From contig JAHDFM010000005.1 in assembly GCA_020628165.1 (NCBI GenBank), positions 91,302-155,301 of the forward strand: a stretch of 64,000 nt of DNA. The letters run 5' to 3'. This document shows, piece by piece, positions 57,119 to 64,000 of the stretch (position 1 is the stretch's first letter; each line of letters begins with the position of its first letter). This DNA is from Bdellovibrionales bacterium (GTDB taxonomy: Bacteria; Bdellovibrionota; Bdellovibrionia; Bdellovibrionales; UBA1609). The notes under the pieces were generated by a model. That model did no database searches, was not told the DNA's origin, and saw nothing but the letters and a program-made list of their open reading frames with translations. The position numbers and the translations under genes are program-made.

Positions 57119-57646
57119 ATGTTTAAAAAATTGTTGTTACTACCATTACTAATAAGTTTTTTTTCTTATGCAGATACAGGTATATCTGTAGATAGCATTT
57201 CGTCTTCAGGTCAAGATGCAGTCGCCGTACAGCCCGTGATCGATGATTTGGACGATTACCCAATAGATAATTACAGTTCGGACTTTTCAATTGATGATAT
57301 TTTGAGGAGATTGAATGGTGGTGACACTTTTGATGGGCTGAATGAAGGGGATTCTGTCACAGAATTTTTAATGAATGAAAGTGTAGAGGAGTATTTAGAG
57401 TTTTCAATCATAGGAATAGCTCTAACTTGTTTTGTACAAGATCTTTACTGTTTAGACCTTCAATACGATTATGAAAATGTAATTGATCAGTTGAAATTAT
57501 CTCTATTGAGTCAGCAGTACACATTGACTGAGACGGACATTGAGTTGATCAACGCTGCGATTGTAGAGTTTGAAAATAGAAAACAAATATTAGATGATAA
57601 ACATAAAGAAGCGCAACGAGAAGAGGAAGGCCATTTTCGCATTTGA
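57119..57646 (+). CDS. Secreted acidic protein of unknown function
   Basis: 175 residues. Signal peptide ends FFSYA. The mature part is acidic (DDLDDYPIDNYSSDFSIDD), with two Cys (LTCFVQDLYC) likely bonded, and ends in a charged helix with QREEEGHFRI. AAGGAGAG precedes the ATG. Driven by a sigma-54-like promoter. No family recognised. Confidence 0.65.
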   Translation: MFKKLLLLPLLISFFSYADTGISVDSISSSGQDAVAVQPVIDDLDDYPIDNYSSDFSIDDILRRLNGGDTFDGLNEGDSVTEFLMNESVEEYLEFSIIGIALTCFVQDLYCLDLQYDYENVIDQLKLSLLSQQYTLTETDIELINAAIVEFENRKQILDDKHKEAQREEEGHFRI

Positions 57647-57662
57647 TAAATAGGCCTTCCCT
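57622..57662. terminator. Hairpin between convergent genes
   Basis: GGAAGGCC (57624-57631) pairs with GGCCTTCC (57652-57659), overlapping the 3' end of the acidic-protein gene. No clear T run follows, so terminator function is only likely from position between convergent genes. Confidence 0.5.
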
Positions 57663-57685
57663 CTGAATTGTGTTTTGTATGTTTT

Positions 57686-59011
57686 TTACTTTTCAAAAGT
57701 AGGATCAATCATTGTACCTAAAAAGTGGTACATGCCTTGCTCTTTGTCGTAAATTGCGAAGTAAAAAGGCTGATCAATTGTCATAGGCACTGGTCGTTGA
57801 ATTTCGACAGATGTTCTTTCCATGCCACCAATCAATGTTGCTGCAGCGGCTTTCAAGCCTTTTTCATCAAGTTCAATTTTGGTGTTTTGCTTTATGATGC
57901 CTACTTTTGATTCGAGTGAACCTTCTGTGGCCATGGCGCTGAAGTCAGATTGGTTCGAAAAGATATGGCTCATGTTAAGGGCTTGCACTAAAGGGTCCTT
58001 CTGACTAGTTAGCTCAATACCATACTCAAAAGAAAACTTTGGTAGCTTTAGATCAATCTTTTGACTTTCTAGGCTAGCAACCACAGAGTTCCAGTAATCT
58101 TGACTCCAGATAGAGTCGCCCTGAAGGTTTGTGATGCTGTGAAAGTTCTCCATATTTTTAGGCATAACTATCATGAACTCAACAGAGCTTTTAGCAAATG
58201 GAATAGAAACGGCTTTGTAGTCGAGAGTGTTAGCCGACTTCAACCAACTCGTTGTTGCGATCATGTCCACATCTGCAGGCTCTGTGCTTCCAGGCAATTT
58301 AAAGTCAGGAGCCCATTTTTTATCTAAAGAATGAAAAGGAACACCCCATTGACCTTCGAAGTAGACGGTGTTTACGATCGCCCATAAAAGTTTAGTGAGC
58401 GTGTCCTCATCGATAATACTTGGGATCATTCCTTGAGTTTTATCGTTCACCCAGCCGTTAATAACAGAAGCGGACTCTCCCTCTTGAAATGGAAGCTCAA
58501 AAAGGTCTCCTGAGTATTGATCTTTGATCACAGATTTATAGAGATCATTGAAGTTGAACTTGTCGAGACCGTGTTTTTTCTCAGTAGTTCTTGCGATCAT
58601 GTTGTTAATAGAGATCACCGGTGGTGTCAGTTGTGACCACTCATTGATAGGCTCTTGCTTTTCTGCAAACTGACTGTAGTAAGACAGGAGCTCATTGTTT
58701 TTTTGGTTATAATCGTCCAATGAAAACGGATCATTGCCAGGCAAACGTAAAATATCTTGCACAAAAGATTTTAACGTTGTCTCACTACCAGCTCCATTCA
58801 TAGCCATTGAAAGTGCTAGGTACATAGATAAAGGGGAGACAAGAGTGTTCTTACTTTGGCTTTTGTCGACATTGAGTTGTTGAATGTTTTTTATTAAATC
58901 AAAGCCCATGCTGTTGTTGCTATGAGCAACAGGGTTAAACTCAGGAGACAAAGTGGTAGCACTCAGTGGCAATGAGATAATGAGTAGGGCGGTTAGAATT
59001 ATTTTTTTCAT
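57686..59011 (-). CDS. Secreted serpin (serine protease inhibitor)
   Basis: 441 residues with a signal peptide (ending PLSA). Serpin hallmarks: the WVNDKTQGMIPSIID shutter/hinge region, NTVYFEGQWGVPF, and the hinge DEKGLKAAAAT followed by the exposed reactive loop and the terminal QPFYFAIYDKE and FLGTMIDP. Counting from the hinge Glu as P17 puts Arg at P1 and Thr at P1' (MERTS), which would suit trypsin-like targets. P14 is Leu, not the usual Thr/Ser. Ends in a two-gene convergent hairpin; RBS AAAGG at the ATG. Confidence 0.93.
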   Translation of the reverse strand: MKKIILTALLIISLPLSATTLSPEFNPVAHSNNSMGFDLIKNIQQLNVDKSQSKNTLVSPLSMYLALSMAMNGAGSETTLKSFVQDILRLPGNDPFSLDDYNQKNNELLSYYSQFAEKQEPINEWSQLTPPVISINNMIARTTEKKHGLDKFNFNDLYKSVIKDQYSGDLFELPFQEGESASVINGWVNDKTQGMIPSIIDEDTLTKLLWAIVNTVYFEGQWGVPFHSLDKKWAPDFKLPGSTEPADVDMIATTSWLKSANTLDYKAVSIPFAKSSVEFMIVMPKNMENFHSITNLQGDSIWSQDYWNSVVASLESQKIDLKLPKFSFEYGIELTSQKDPLVQALNMSHIFSNQSDFSAMATEGSLESKVGIIKQNTKIELDEKGLKAAAATLIGGMERTSVEIQRPVPMTIDQPFYFAIYDKEQGMYHFLGTMIDPTFEK

Positions 59012-59025
59012 TGTTAATACCTTTT

Positions 59026-59039
59026 ACGATCTTGATCGT
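59026..59039. promoter_or_regulatory. Small palindrome in the serpin leader
   Basis: ACGATCTTGATCGT, 6-bp arms around TT, located 15-28 bp before the serpin start codon. It could bind a regulator or be chance. Confidence 0.3.
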
Positions 59040-59152
59040 GATGACTGTTAAAGTTCGTGAAAGTCCGTTTCAGTTATCAAACATCCCTGTTGAGTTGAGA
59101 TTGTTTTACTGACAGAAGTGACTAAAAGGTATTATTTTGATATTAATTAATG

Positions 59153-59199
59153 CATAAAAAAATATGAATTTATTAACTAAATAGTTAATAAATTCATAT
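59153..59199 (-). terminator. AT-rich terminator of the 59.3-kb lipoprotein gene
   Basis: On the minus strand a perfect 17-bp stem (59183-59199 with 59162-59178, four-base loop) is followed by seven T residues. It stands between the acidic lipoprotein gene and the serpin gene. Stem is nearly all A/T, so strength is uncertain. Confidence 0.75.
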
Positions 59200-59266
59200 A
59201 TTTAATATTTTTAGGATTTATATATTTGTAACCTAGGCTTATTAAGTTGGCCCAGAAAAAACTTAA

Positions 59267-59818
59267 TTATTGACAAGGTCCATAGTTTCTAAGCATGAAG
59301 GCTCTGTTTGACTTTATTTGATCGATGCTTTTTTTAGGCAAACAAGCTTCTGAATAAAAGAGTCTGAATGTTTCTAAGCACACTAAATAGTGTCCAGACG
59401 AGGCGATATCACGAGTGACCTTTCCCTCTTCTTGTTGCTCTTCATCGGCTTTGATGAGCTCGTTGAGTTTGTTTTGGGAGTCTCTTGATGAGGTTCTGCC
59501 ATAAGCTCCACCACCTCGAGAGAACATTGATTTTTTCTTTTTGCAAAGGTACATGTCCATGTTCGCCTTTTCCATATCATCTTCAGCCATGTCCATTTCT
59601 CTTGGGTCCATTTCGACGACCTCTTCCATTTGTTCCATATTTTCTTCAATGTCCATAATGTCTTCATCCGTAGGTGCAACAGCACGAAGATCTTGCTCGG
59701 TGGCTTCACCATTAACAATATTGTTGATCGCTTCTTCTGCTGAACTGAATTCGTTATCATCACAGGCAGTCATTGCCGAAGATAAAACAACTAATAATAG
59801 AACTAAATACTTTCTCAT
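59267..59818 (-). CDS. Acidic lipoprotein of unknown function
   Basis: 183 residues. Lipoprotein signal SSAMTAC (Cys19). A strongly acidic and Met-rich segment follows (MEQMEEVVEMDPREMDMAED and onward), then a Ser/Arg/Gly-rich loop (SRGGGAYGRTSSRD) and a Cys-containing C-terminus. The Met/Asp pattern could bind metal, as an inference only. Upstream of the serpin but separated by a terminator. Confidence 0.65.
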   Translation of the reverse strand: MRKYLVLLLVVLSSAMTACDDNEFSSAEEAINNIVNGEATEQDLRAVAPTDEDIMDIEENMEQMEEVVEMDPREMDMAEDDMEKANMDMYLCKKKKSMFSRGGGAYGRTSSRDSQNKLNELIKADEEQQEEGKVTRDIASSGHYLVCLETFRLFYSEACLPKKSIDQIKSNRAFMLRNYGPCQ

Positions 59819-60075
59819 CCATGTCCCCTAGGTAAATGTGTTTATAAACATGGTAGGTTGCAAGGGGTGCGCCAAGACAGGTGCAAAATAGAACAGTTAA
59901 AGTTTACAACTGTAAAGTTTATTTATACTTTCGTATTGTAAATTGACGTATCAGAATGAGAATAAAAAAAAGTGTCTCACCTTGAGAAGAAATTATTATT
60001 TTTTATATAACATGTGAACACTATCAAAACTCTATACAAAACGAAGCGGCTAAAATGATTGTTTACTCCTATATA

Positions 60076-60091
60076 TGGTCAGTTTTTTGCA
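60076..60091 (+). promoter_or_regulatory. Sigma-54-like -24/-12 promoter (weaker)
   Basis: TGGTCAGTTTTTTGCA: GG at 60077-60078, ten bases, GC at 60089-60090, with perfect TTGCA. The start would fall near 60102, only 3 nt before the ATG used here. Either the mRNA is leaderless or this match is accidental. Confidence 0.35.
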
Positions 60092-60104
60092 AAACTTATA
60101 GAGT

Positions 60105-61850
60105 ATGTTGGTTGGTAGTATTAAAAAAATTAGATTTAAGCTCTTATTAGTTTTAGCATGCCTTGTAAATGCTAGCTGTAGCCCATTTGAAGCCATGAAT
60201 GATTTGAGTGTGATCAGTGAAGAGCAGCTGCTTAGCTCGAATCCTGACTCAAGCACACCCACAACCTCACAGCTCCCAACTTTATTAAACGCTCGCATTC
60301 AAAGCTTTAAAAATTCAACCAACGGTTCACAGCTTGTATTAAAAAGCTATGTCGATGAGTACGAAAAAATTTTTAGTGACTATTACGGTGAACCAGTAAG
60401 TAACGCTTTTGTAGAAATAGACGGGCGCTCGTTATTGAAAGATTTTGAAAACTTCGCTTTTAGACGAAAGCTCGTGAAATTCACCATTGGCAGTGGCTCT
60501 CTAGAACTGCCAGTTGCCTTTTTGGCTTTTTCGCCATTTTCGGATGAGTTTGAAATCATTGCTTGGGATAAGGAATCATCACGATATGAGTTCTTGTTGG
60601 CAAAAAATGTGAAACAAAGCTCAAACGATATTGTAAAAACAACGTTGGCCAATCGCAAAACATGCACGGCCTGTCATCAAAGTGGAGGTGGCGTTTTTCC
60701 ACGAGCTCCATGGGGAGAAACTCATTTTTTAAAGGATACGGCTTTTATATTCAGTGGGTCTGCAGAGCACGCCAGGTCTAAAAATGAACCTTTGTATAAT
60801 TTTTTAAACCAAGGCTTAGAAATTTCCATTCCACGCAGTGAGCTAACAAACACAAGGTCTGTGACCATTCCATCGTTCAAAGACACAGTTGAGAGCTTTG
60901 ATACAGCAGTGAGAAATACCAACACCGTCATTGCCAGTGCGACCGCAGTTAAAGGAGCCTGTGCTGTCACTGATAGTGATTGTAAACAAAGGTTGCTGAA
61001 CTCAGTTTTTGATGGTTTGGAGAGCCCACATTCCATTGGTTTGATCAATAGAGATTATAACTTCATCTCAACAATCATTCCGGACTATGTGCCTCAAGAT
61101 TTGGAAGGGTTTGTTTTGGCTAACTCAAGAGATCAGACCCTTTTTATAGGCGCTCTCAGTCCTGAAGATATCACTCGCACCTATACACTGGACCCTCTTG
61201 TGTTTAATGCTAATGATAATTTTGTAGCGATCAATCACTTGAGAAGTCAGGCGAGTCCTTCGCTAGACAATCCACTTTTGCCAAGCACGGCAAGGCCTTC
61301 CGTTGATCAGGTAGACACAATAGGCGCACTTGAAGAACTGGCGTCTCATCAAGTGATGCAAAAGTTCGTATTTGGTTTTTCTAAGAGTGACTTAAATGTA
61401 TCTGGAATTAATCCAAGTCAGGTCCCGCAGTTTTTAAGCCATATAGCCAAAGTCAATGTTTGGCCAATCACTGCAAAAATCTACTTTAAATATTTAAATC
61501 GATTTAAGGCGAGTGATTTCACGATCTCGAATGAGCGCAGCCCAAGCTCCTATGCCACAAGCAATGATGCCGTGAACACAAATAACAACACCTCTATCAT
61601 TGAAGGCATCAACAGTCCCTTTCAAAAGTTGTTGGTAAAGAACTGTCAAGAGTGTCACACCAGTGAGAGCTTGCACCCCATAGACTTTTCTAATGAAACT
61701 GTGGTTTTTAATTATAAAAATAACAACACAAGCTTAGGTCGCAATATTTTAGACACGGTAAAAAACAGAACCATGCCACCTAGTAATAGCTCTGTAACTC
61801 CTGATTACAACGAACAATTTGACTCCCTGGTCAACTACTTAGAAAGGTAA
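60105..61850 (+). CDS. Diheme c-type cytochrome-like lipoprotein
   Basis: 581 residues. Lipoprotein signal CLVNASC (Cys24). Two heme-binding motifs: CTACH at residues 187-191 and CQECH at 514-518, more than 320 residues apart. The middle resembles no catalytic family that I know. C-terminal PPSNSSVTPDYNEQFDSLV looks like the Met-containing sixth-ligand region typical of c-type domains (TMPPSN). Role likely electron transfer or peroxidase-like in the periplasm; unproven. Confidence 0.72.
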   Translation: MLVGSIKKIRFKLLLVLACLVNASCSPFEAMNDLSVISEEQLLSSNPDSSTPTTSQLPTLLNARIQSFKNSTNGSQLVLKSYVDEYEKIFSDYYGEPVSNAFVEIDGRSLLKDFENFAFRRKLVKFTIGSGSLELPVAFLAFSPFSDEFEIIAWDKESSRYEFLLAKNVKQSSNDIVKTTLANRKTCTACHQSGGGVFPRAPWGETHFLKDTAFIFSGSAEHARSKNEPLYNFLNQGLEISIPRSELTNTRSVTIPSFKDTVESFDTAVRNTNTVIASATAVKGACAVTDSDCKQRLLNSVFDGLESPHSIGLINRDYNFISTIIPDYVPQDLEGFVLANSRDQTLFIGALSPEDITRTYTLDPLVFNANDNFVAINHLRSQASPSLDNPLLPSTARPSVDQVDTIGALEELASHQVMQKFVFGFSKSDLNVSGINPSQVPQFLSHIAKVNVWPITAKIYFKYLNRFKASDFTISNERSPSSYATSNDAVNTNNNTSIIEGINSPFQKLLVKNCQECHTSESLHPIDFSNETVVFNYKNNNTSLGRNILDTVKNRTMPPSNSSVTPDYNEQFDSLVNYLER

Positions 61851-61961
61851 TGTTCAAACATTCAGTGTGAATGTAAAACTATAAGTTCAAAAATCAATGA
61901 AGTTTGTTGATATTTAACTGTAGCCTAAGTTTTTGAGACAAAAAAAAGAATTGTGTTTTGA

Positions 61962-61992
61962 AAAACCCCTTGTTCCTATTAAAACAAAGGGC
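61962..61992. terminator. Terminator of the protease-LRR gene
   Basis: On the minus strand the stem CCCTTTGTT / GAACAAGGG (one bulge) is followed by TTTTT (61968-61964). It lies just beyond the stop of the protease gene; it could also end the plus-strand cytochrome transcript. Confidence 0.65.
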
Positions 61993-61998
61993 ACTTTT

Positions 61999-63621
61999 TT
62001 ATGGTTTTTGGTTGTGCATTTTAAAGCGTTTGATTGAATCTTTGTTATCAATAAAATCAAAGTTTTCAAATTGATTGCCATTAAAAAAACCAAGCTCCAA
62101 CAGTGGCCAATTGGCTTTTTGCTGAGGTGTTACCATTGAGTTGTTTGCAACTAACAGTTCCGTTAGGTCCGATAAATTCAAAATAGGTTCGATGTCAGTT
62201 ATATCGTTAGAGAAGAGCTCAAGCACTTTGAGCTGTTTAAGAGTCTCTAAAGGCTGTATGTCTTGTATTTTATTGCGACCTAACTTCAGTTCTGTCAGTT
62301 GTGAAAACTCTGATATTAATGAGATGTCTTCAATGGCGTTATTGGTAAGGTCGAGAGAAACTAAGTTTTCCATGCCAATGAGTGACTCAACATATTCAAG
62401 GCTTGTGATTTTCAAATTTTGAAATTTAACGTGTGTGGCTTTGCTGTTTATCAGAGGGCTAACATCAGGTTGTGCTGTTTCAACAAACTCAATCTTTTCA
62501 AGGGAGGCTAGCCCCACTAAAGGTGAAAGGTCTGCAAAGAAATCATCTTCAATGAATTTTATCTTTGAAAATTCATTAAGTATTGTTTCAGCCAGCTGGC
62601 AATCTACCAGAGTGTCTTTTTTTAAAGAGTTGTCGACAGAGTCAGAGGCAAAATAAAGCAGCTGTCTTACTGTGTACCAGTAATCATCTCCAGCTGTGCT
62701 GTTTTCACACCACCAACTAAAAGGCATAACTTGATCAGGGTGAGCAATGGGTGAAATGTCTTCAGGTTGCTTTGTGTTGTTGGAGAAATTAATTTGCGCA
62801 TCACTGTTGGCCATAACCCAATGGCTGTATTCGCCTGCATAATTGTAAATAGATTGTCCGCCGGAGCAGGTGGGAGCCATTTCGTTGTCTTTAATATCAA
62901 CCACTTTGTAACTGCTAGGAGTGAGGCCAACGTCAAATCCAGAGGCAACTCCATAAAGGAGCCATTCGCCGTTCCACTTGATATAGACGGGGCCTCCAGA
63001 GTCTCCGTGGCAAGAGCCTTTATTGGCTCCCGTGGTAATGAGTATTAAGTTTTTAAATTGGTTGGTAGAAACAAACTCATGATTGCTGGTTTTGAGCCAC
63101 TTCTTAACTCCAAATTTAAACTGTGGGTTCACTTCATAAACACCAAAGCCTGAAAGCATGATTTCTTCTTGGCCTGTTATTTTTTCAGCTTCATTGAATA
63201 TTTTAACAGGCTTATAGATATTTTTGCCGTTCGAGTTTGGAATGTCTCCGGCAAATTCAACAAAGGCGAAATCAAAAGCAGGAAAGCTCTTCTCAAGATC
63301 GATGTCTTTTTTATACACATTCCTATTAATAATTGGTCGAATGAGCTTAGAATCAATGGACCCAACGTCGCTACCAAAGTAAATAAAGGTCTCATCATTT
63401 TCAGTAGCTTCTAAGCAGTGCTTGGCTGTGTAAACATGTGACTTAGCCACTAGGCTACCACTGCAAAACACCTTGTAGCGACCTAAAGTTTTTTTGACCA
63501 GAGCCACAGTGCTTGTGTTCACTGGGTGGTTTTTATCAAGAGGCTCAGTGTCAAAGCCAACCACCGCGTGTGAGTTAAAAGATAATACGAATATACTTAG
63601 TAATAAAATTCCCTTCCCCAT
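61999..63621 (-). CDS. Secreted trypsin-fold (S1) protease fused to leucine-rich repeats
   Basis: 540 residues. Signal peptide ends FNSHA, and VVGFDTEP could be a short activation or mature start. The triad is His68 (TAKHC), Asp117 (FDFAFVEF) and Ser208 (SCHGDSGGPV). The residue at the S1 specificity position (six before the Ser) is Gly202, so trypsin-like Arg/Lys preference is unlikely. From about residue 370 to 525 there are SDS22/internalin-type leucine-rich repeats (LVSLDLTNNAIEDIS, LTELKLGRNKIQDIQ, LKVLELFSNDITDIE), suggesting substrate or surface targeting. Located 3 kb from the serpin. Confidence 0.88.
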   Translation of the reverse strand: MGKGILLLSIFVLSFNSHAVVGFDTEPLDKNHPVNTSTVALVKKTLGRYKVFCSGSLVAKSHVYTAKHCLEATENDETFIYFGSDVGSIDSKLIRPIINRNVYKKDIDLEKSFPAFDFAFVEFAGDIPNSNGKNIYKPVKIFNEAEKITGQEEIMLSGFGVYEVNPQFKFGVKKWLKTSNHEFVSTNQFKNLILITTGANKGSCHGDSGGPVYIKWNGEWLLYGVASGFDVGLTPSSYKVVDIKDNEMAPTCSGGQSIYNYAGEYSHWVMANSDAQINFSNNTKQPEDISPIAHPDQVMPFSWWCENSTAGDDYWYTVRQLLYFASDSVDNSLKKDTLVDCQLAETILNEFSKIKFIEDDFFADLSPLVGLASLEKIEFVETAQPDVSPLINSKATHVKFQNLKITSLEYVESLIGMENLVSLDLTNNAIEDISLISEFSQLTELKLGRNKIQDIQPLETLKQLKVLELFSNDITDIEPILNLSDLTELLVANNSMVTPQQKANWPLLELGFFNGNQFENFDFIDNKDSIKRFKMHNQKP

Positions 63622-64000
63622 GATGGCGATTTATAACTATTTTTTATGAATAATCATGAAAAAACGTTTATTGAACAAATTACCAAGGTTTCAATTATAG
63701 ATATTCGCTGGGGTATAAGTGACTCTAATAAATGCTATTATTTCATTCAGGTGACATTATGAGCAGCTTTATTTCGCATGAAACAAAGCTGCCTTAAATC
63801 GTTACGCATGAACTGAGTTGGCGAGAGTAATAAAGATAAGCGTTACGCATAAAAACAACTACGTCCCCCTATGAAGCAACATTAACTTGAGCGAAGAAAT
63901 GTTATCTTAAGTGAAGTGATGTCATTCTGAGCAAGGCACTGTCACCCTGAGCAATGGAATGGACCCGTCCCGGCAAGCTCATTATAAGGAGCTTATTTTT
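63622..64000. other. Right-edge intergenic region with inverted and tandem repeats
   Basis: No gene seen. GCAGCTTT (63763-63770) and AAAGCTGC (63785-63792) form a hairpin. CGTTACGCAT occurs twice, at 63800-63809 and 63841-63850. The last part carries the tandem array listed separately. Confidence 0.55.
63882..63961. repeat. Four tandem 20-bp units, TCAYYCTGAGC family
   Basis: Four adjacent units of exactly 20 bp starting at 63882, 63902, 63922 and 63942 (TTAACTTGAGCG, TTATCTTAAGTG, TCATTCTGAGCA, TCACCCTGAGCA openings). Related to the cluster at 49.4 kb. Confidence 0.8.

Noticed and set aside
57686..63621. Serpin and S1 protease as a matched inhibitor-enzyme pair
   Set aside because: P1 is Arg while the protease S1 site has Gly, and three genes on both strands separate or flank them; not supported as a toxin-antitoxin-like pair.

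Overview
The window looks like a chromosome segment of a predatory or free-living deltaproteobacterium of the Bdellovibrionota type. This is an inference from gene content and style, not from a marker gene: AT-rich DNA, many Sec-exported proteins and lipoproteins (several with an unusual FQNC or FNNC lipobox), G-rich ribosome binding sites and many secreted hydrolases. There is no rRNA, phage, intact insertion sequence or CRISPR array. One tRNA gene (Asp, GUC) lies at the left edge.

Layout. 0.1-9 kb: tRNA-Asp, aminopeptidase N, a MarC-type membrane protein, an AGCS sodium/amino-acid symporter, an outer-membrane barrel, a zinc-ribbon/TPR protein and histidyl-tRNA synthetase. 9.1-18 kb: a kynurenine formamidase-like cyclase, a small anchored protein with a decayed copy of its tail downstream, and a 2404-residue surface protein made of thrombospondin type 3-like Ca-binding repeats, nine thrombospondin type 1-like modules and a carbohydrate-binding-like C-terminus. 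18-25.3 kb: a LysR regulator next to a quinone-reductase remnant, a patatin-like protein, and a tight four-gene operon (arginase family, threonine aldolase family, VOC protein, tryptophan 2,3-dioxygenase). 25.4-32 kb: an SRPBCC protein, a GH16 glucanase lipoprotein, a membrane protein and a multi-Ig-like lipoprotein. 32-47.3 kb: RNA-processing genes (queG, CCA/poly(A) nucleotidyltransferase, and the iscS-mnmA-mtaB operon) around a run of small secreted proteins, an NlpC/P60-like lipoprotein, a secreted zincin and a large acidic protein. 47.5-64 kb: an accessory region with repeats, an outer-membrane barrel plus 1123-residue metalloprotease pair, a class C-type serine hydrolase, a serpin, a diheme lipoprotein and an S1 protease fused to leucine-rich repeats.

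How parts fit together. Translation genes recur: hisS, queG (tRNA-Asp(GUC) is a queuosine tRNA), CCA addition, and the thiolation pair iscS/mnmA with mtaB. The first two steps of tryptophan breakdown are present (TDO and the formamidase-like cyclase) but in separate units. Five exported or membrane-anchored genes or gene pairs have close matches to the sigma-54 -24/-12 element just upstream, and a sixth has a looser one, suggesting a shared RpoN-controlled envelope regulon.

Most unusual items: the thrombospondin-like giant protein; long hairpin elements at 41.5 and 48.1 kb that share an interior but have unrelated, perfectly self-complementary arms; a 53-bp pure tetranucleotide tract upstream of a secreted-protein gene; and the serpin / S1-LRR protease neighbourhood. 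All functional calls rest on reading motifs by eye; no search was run.
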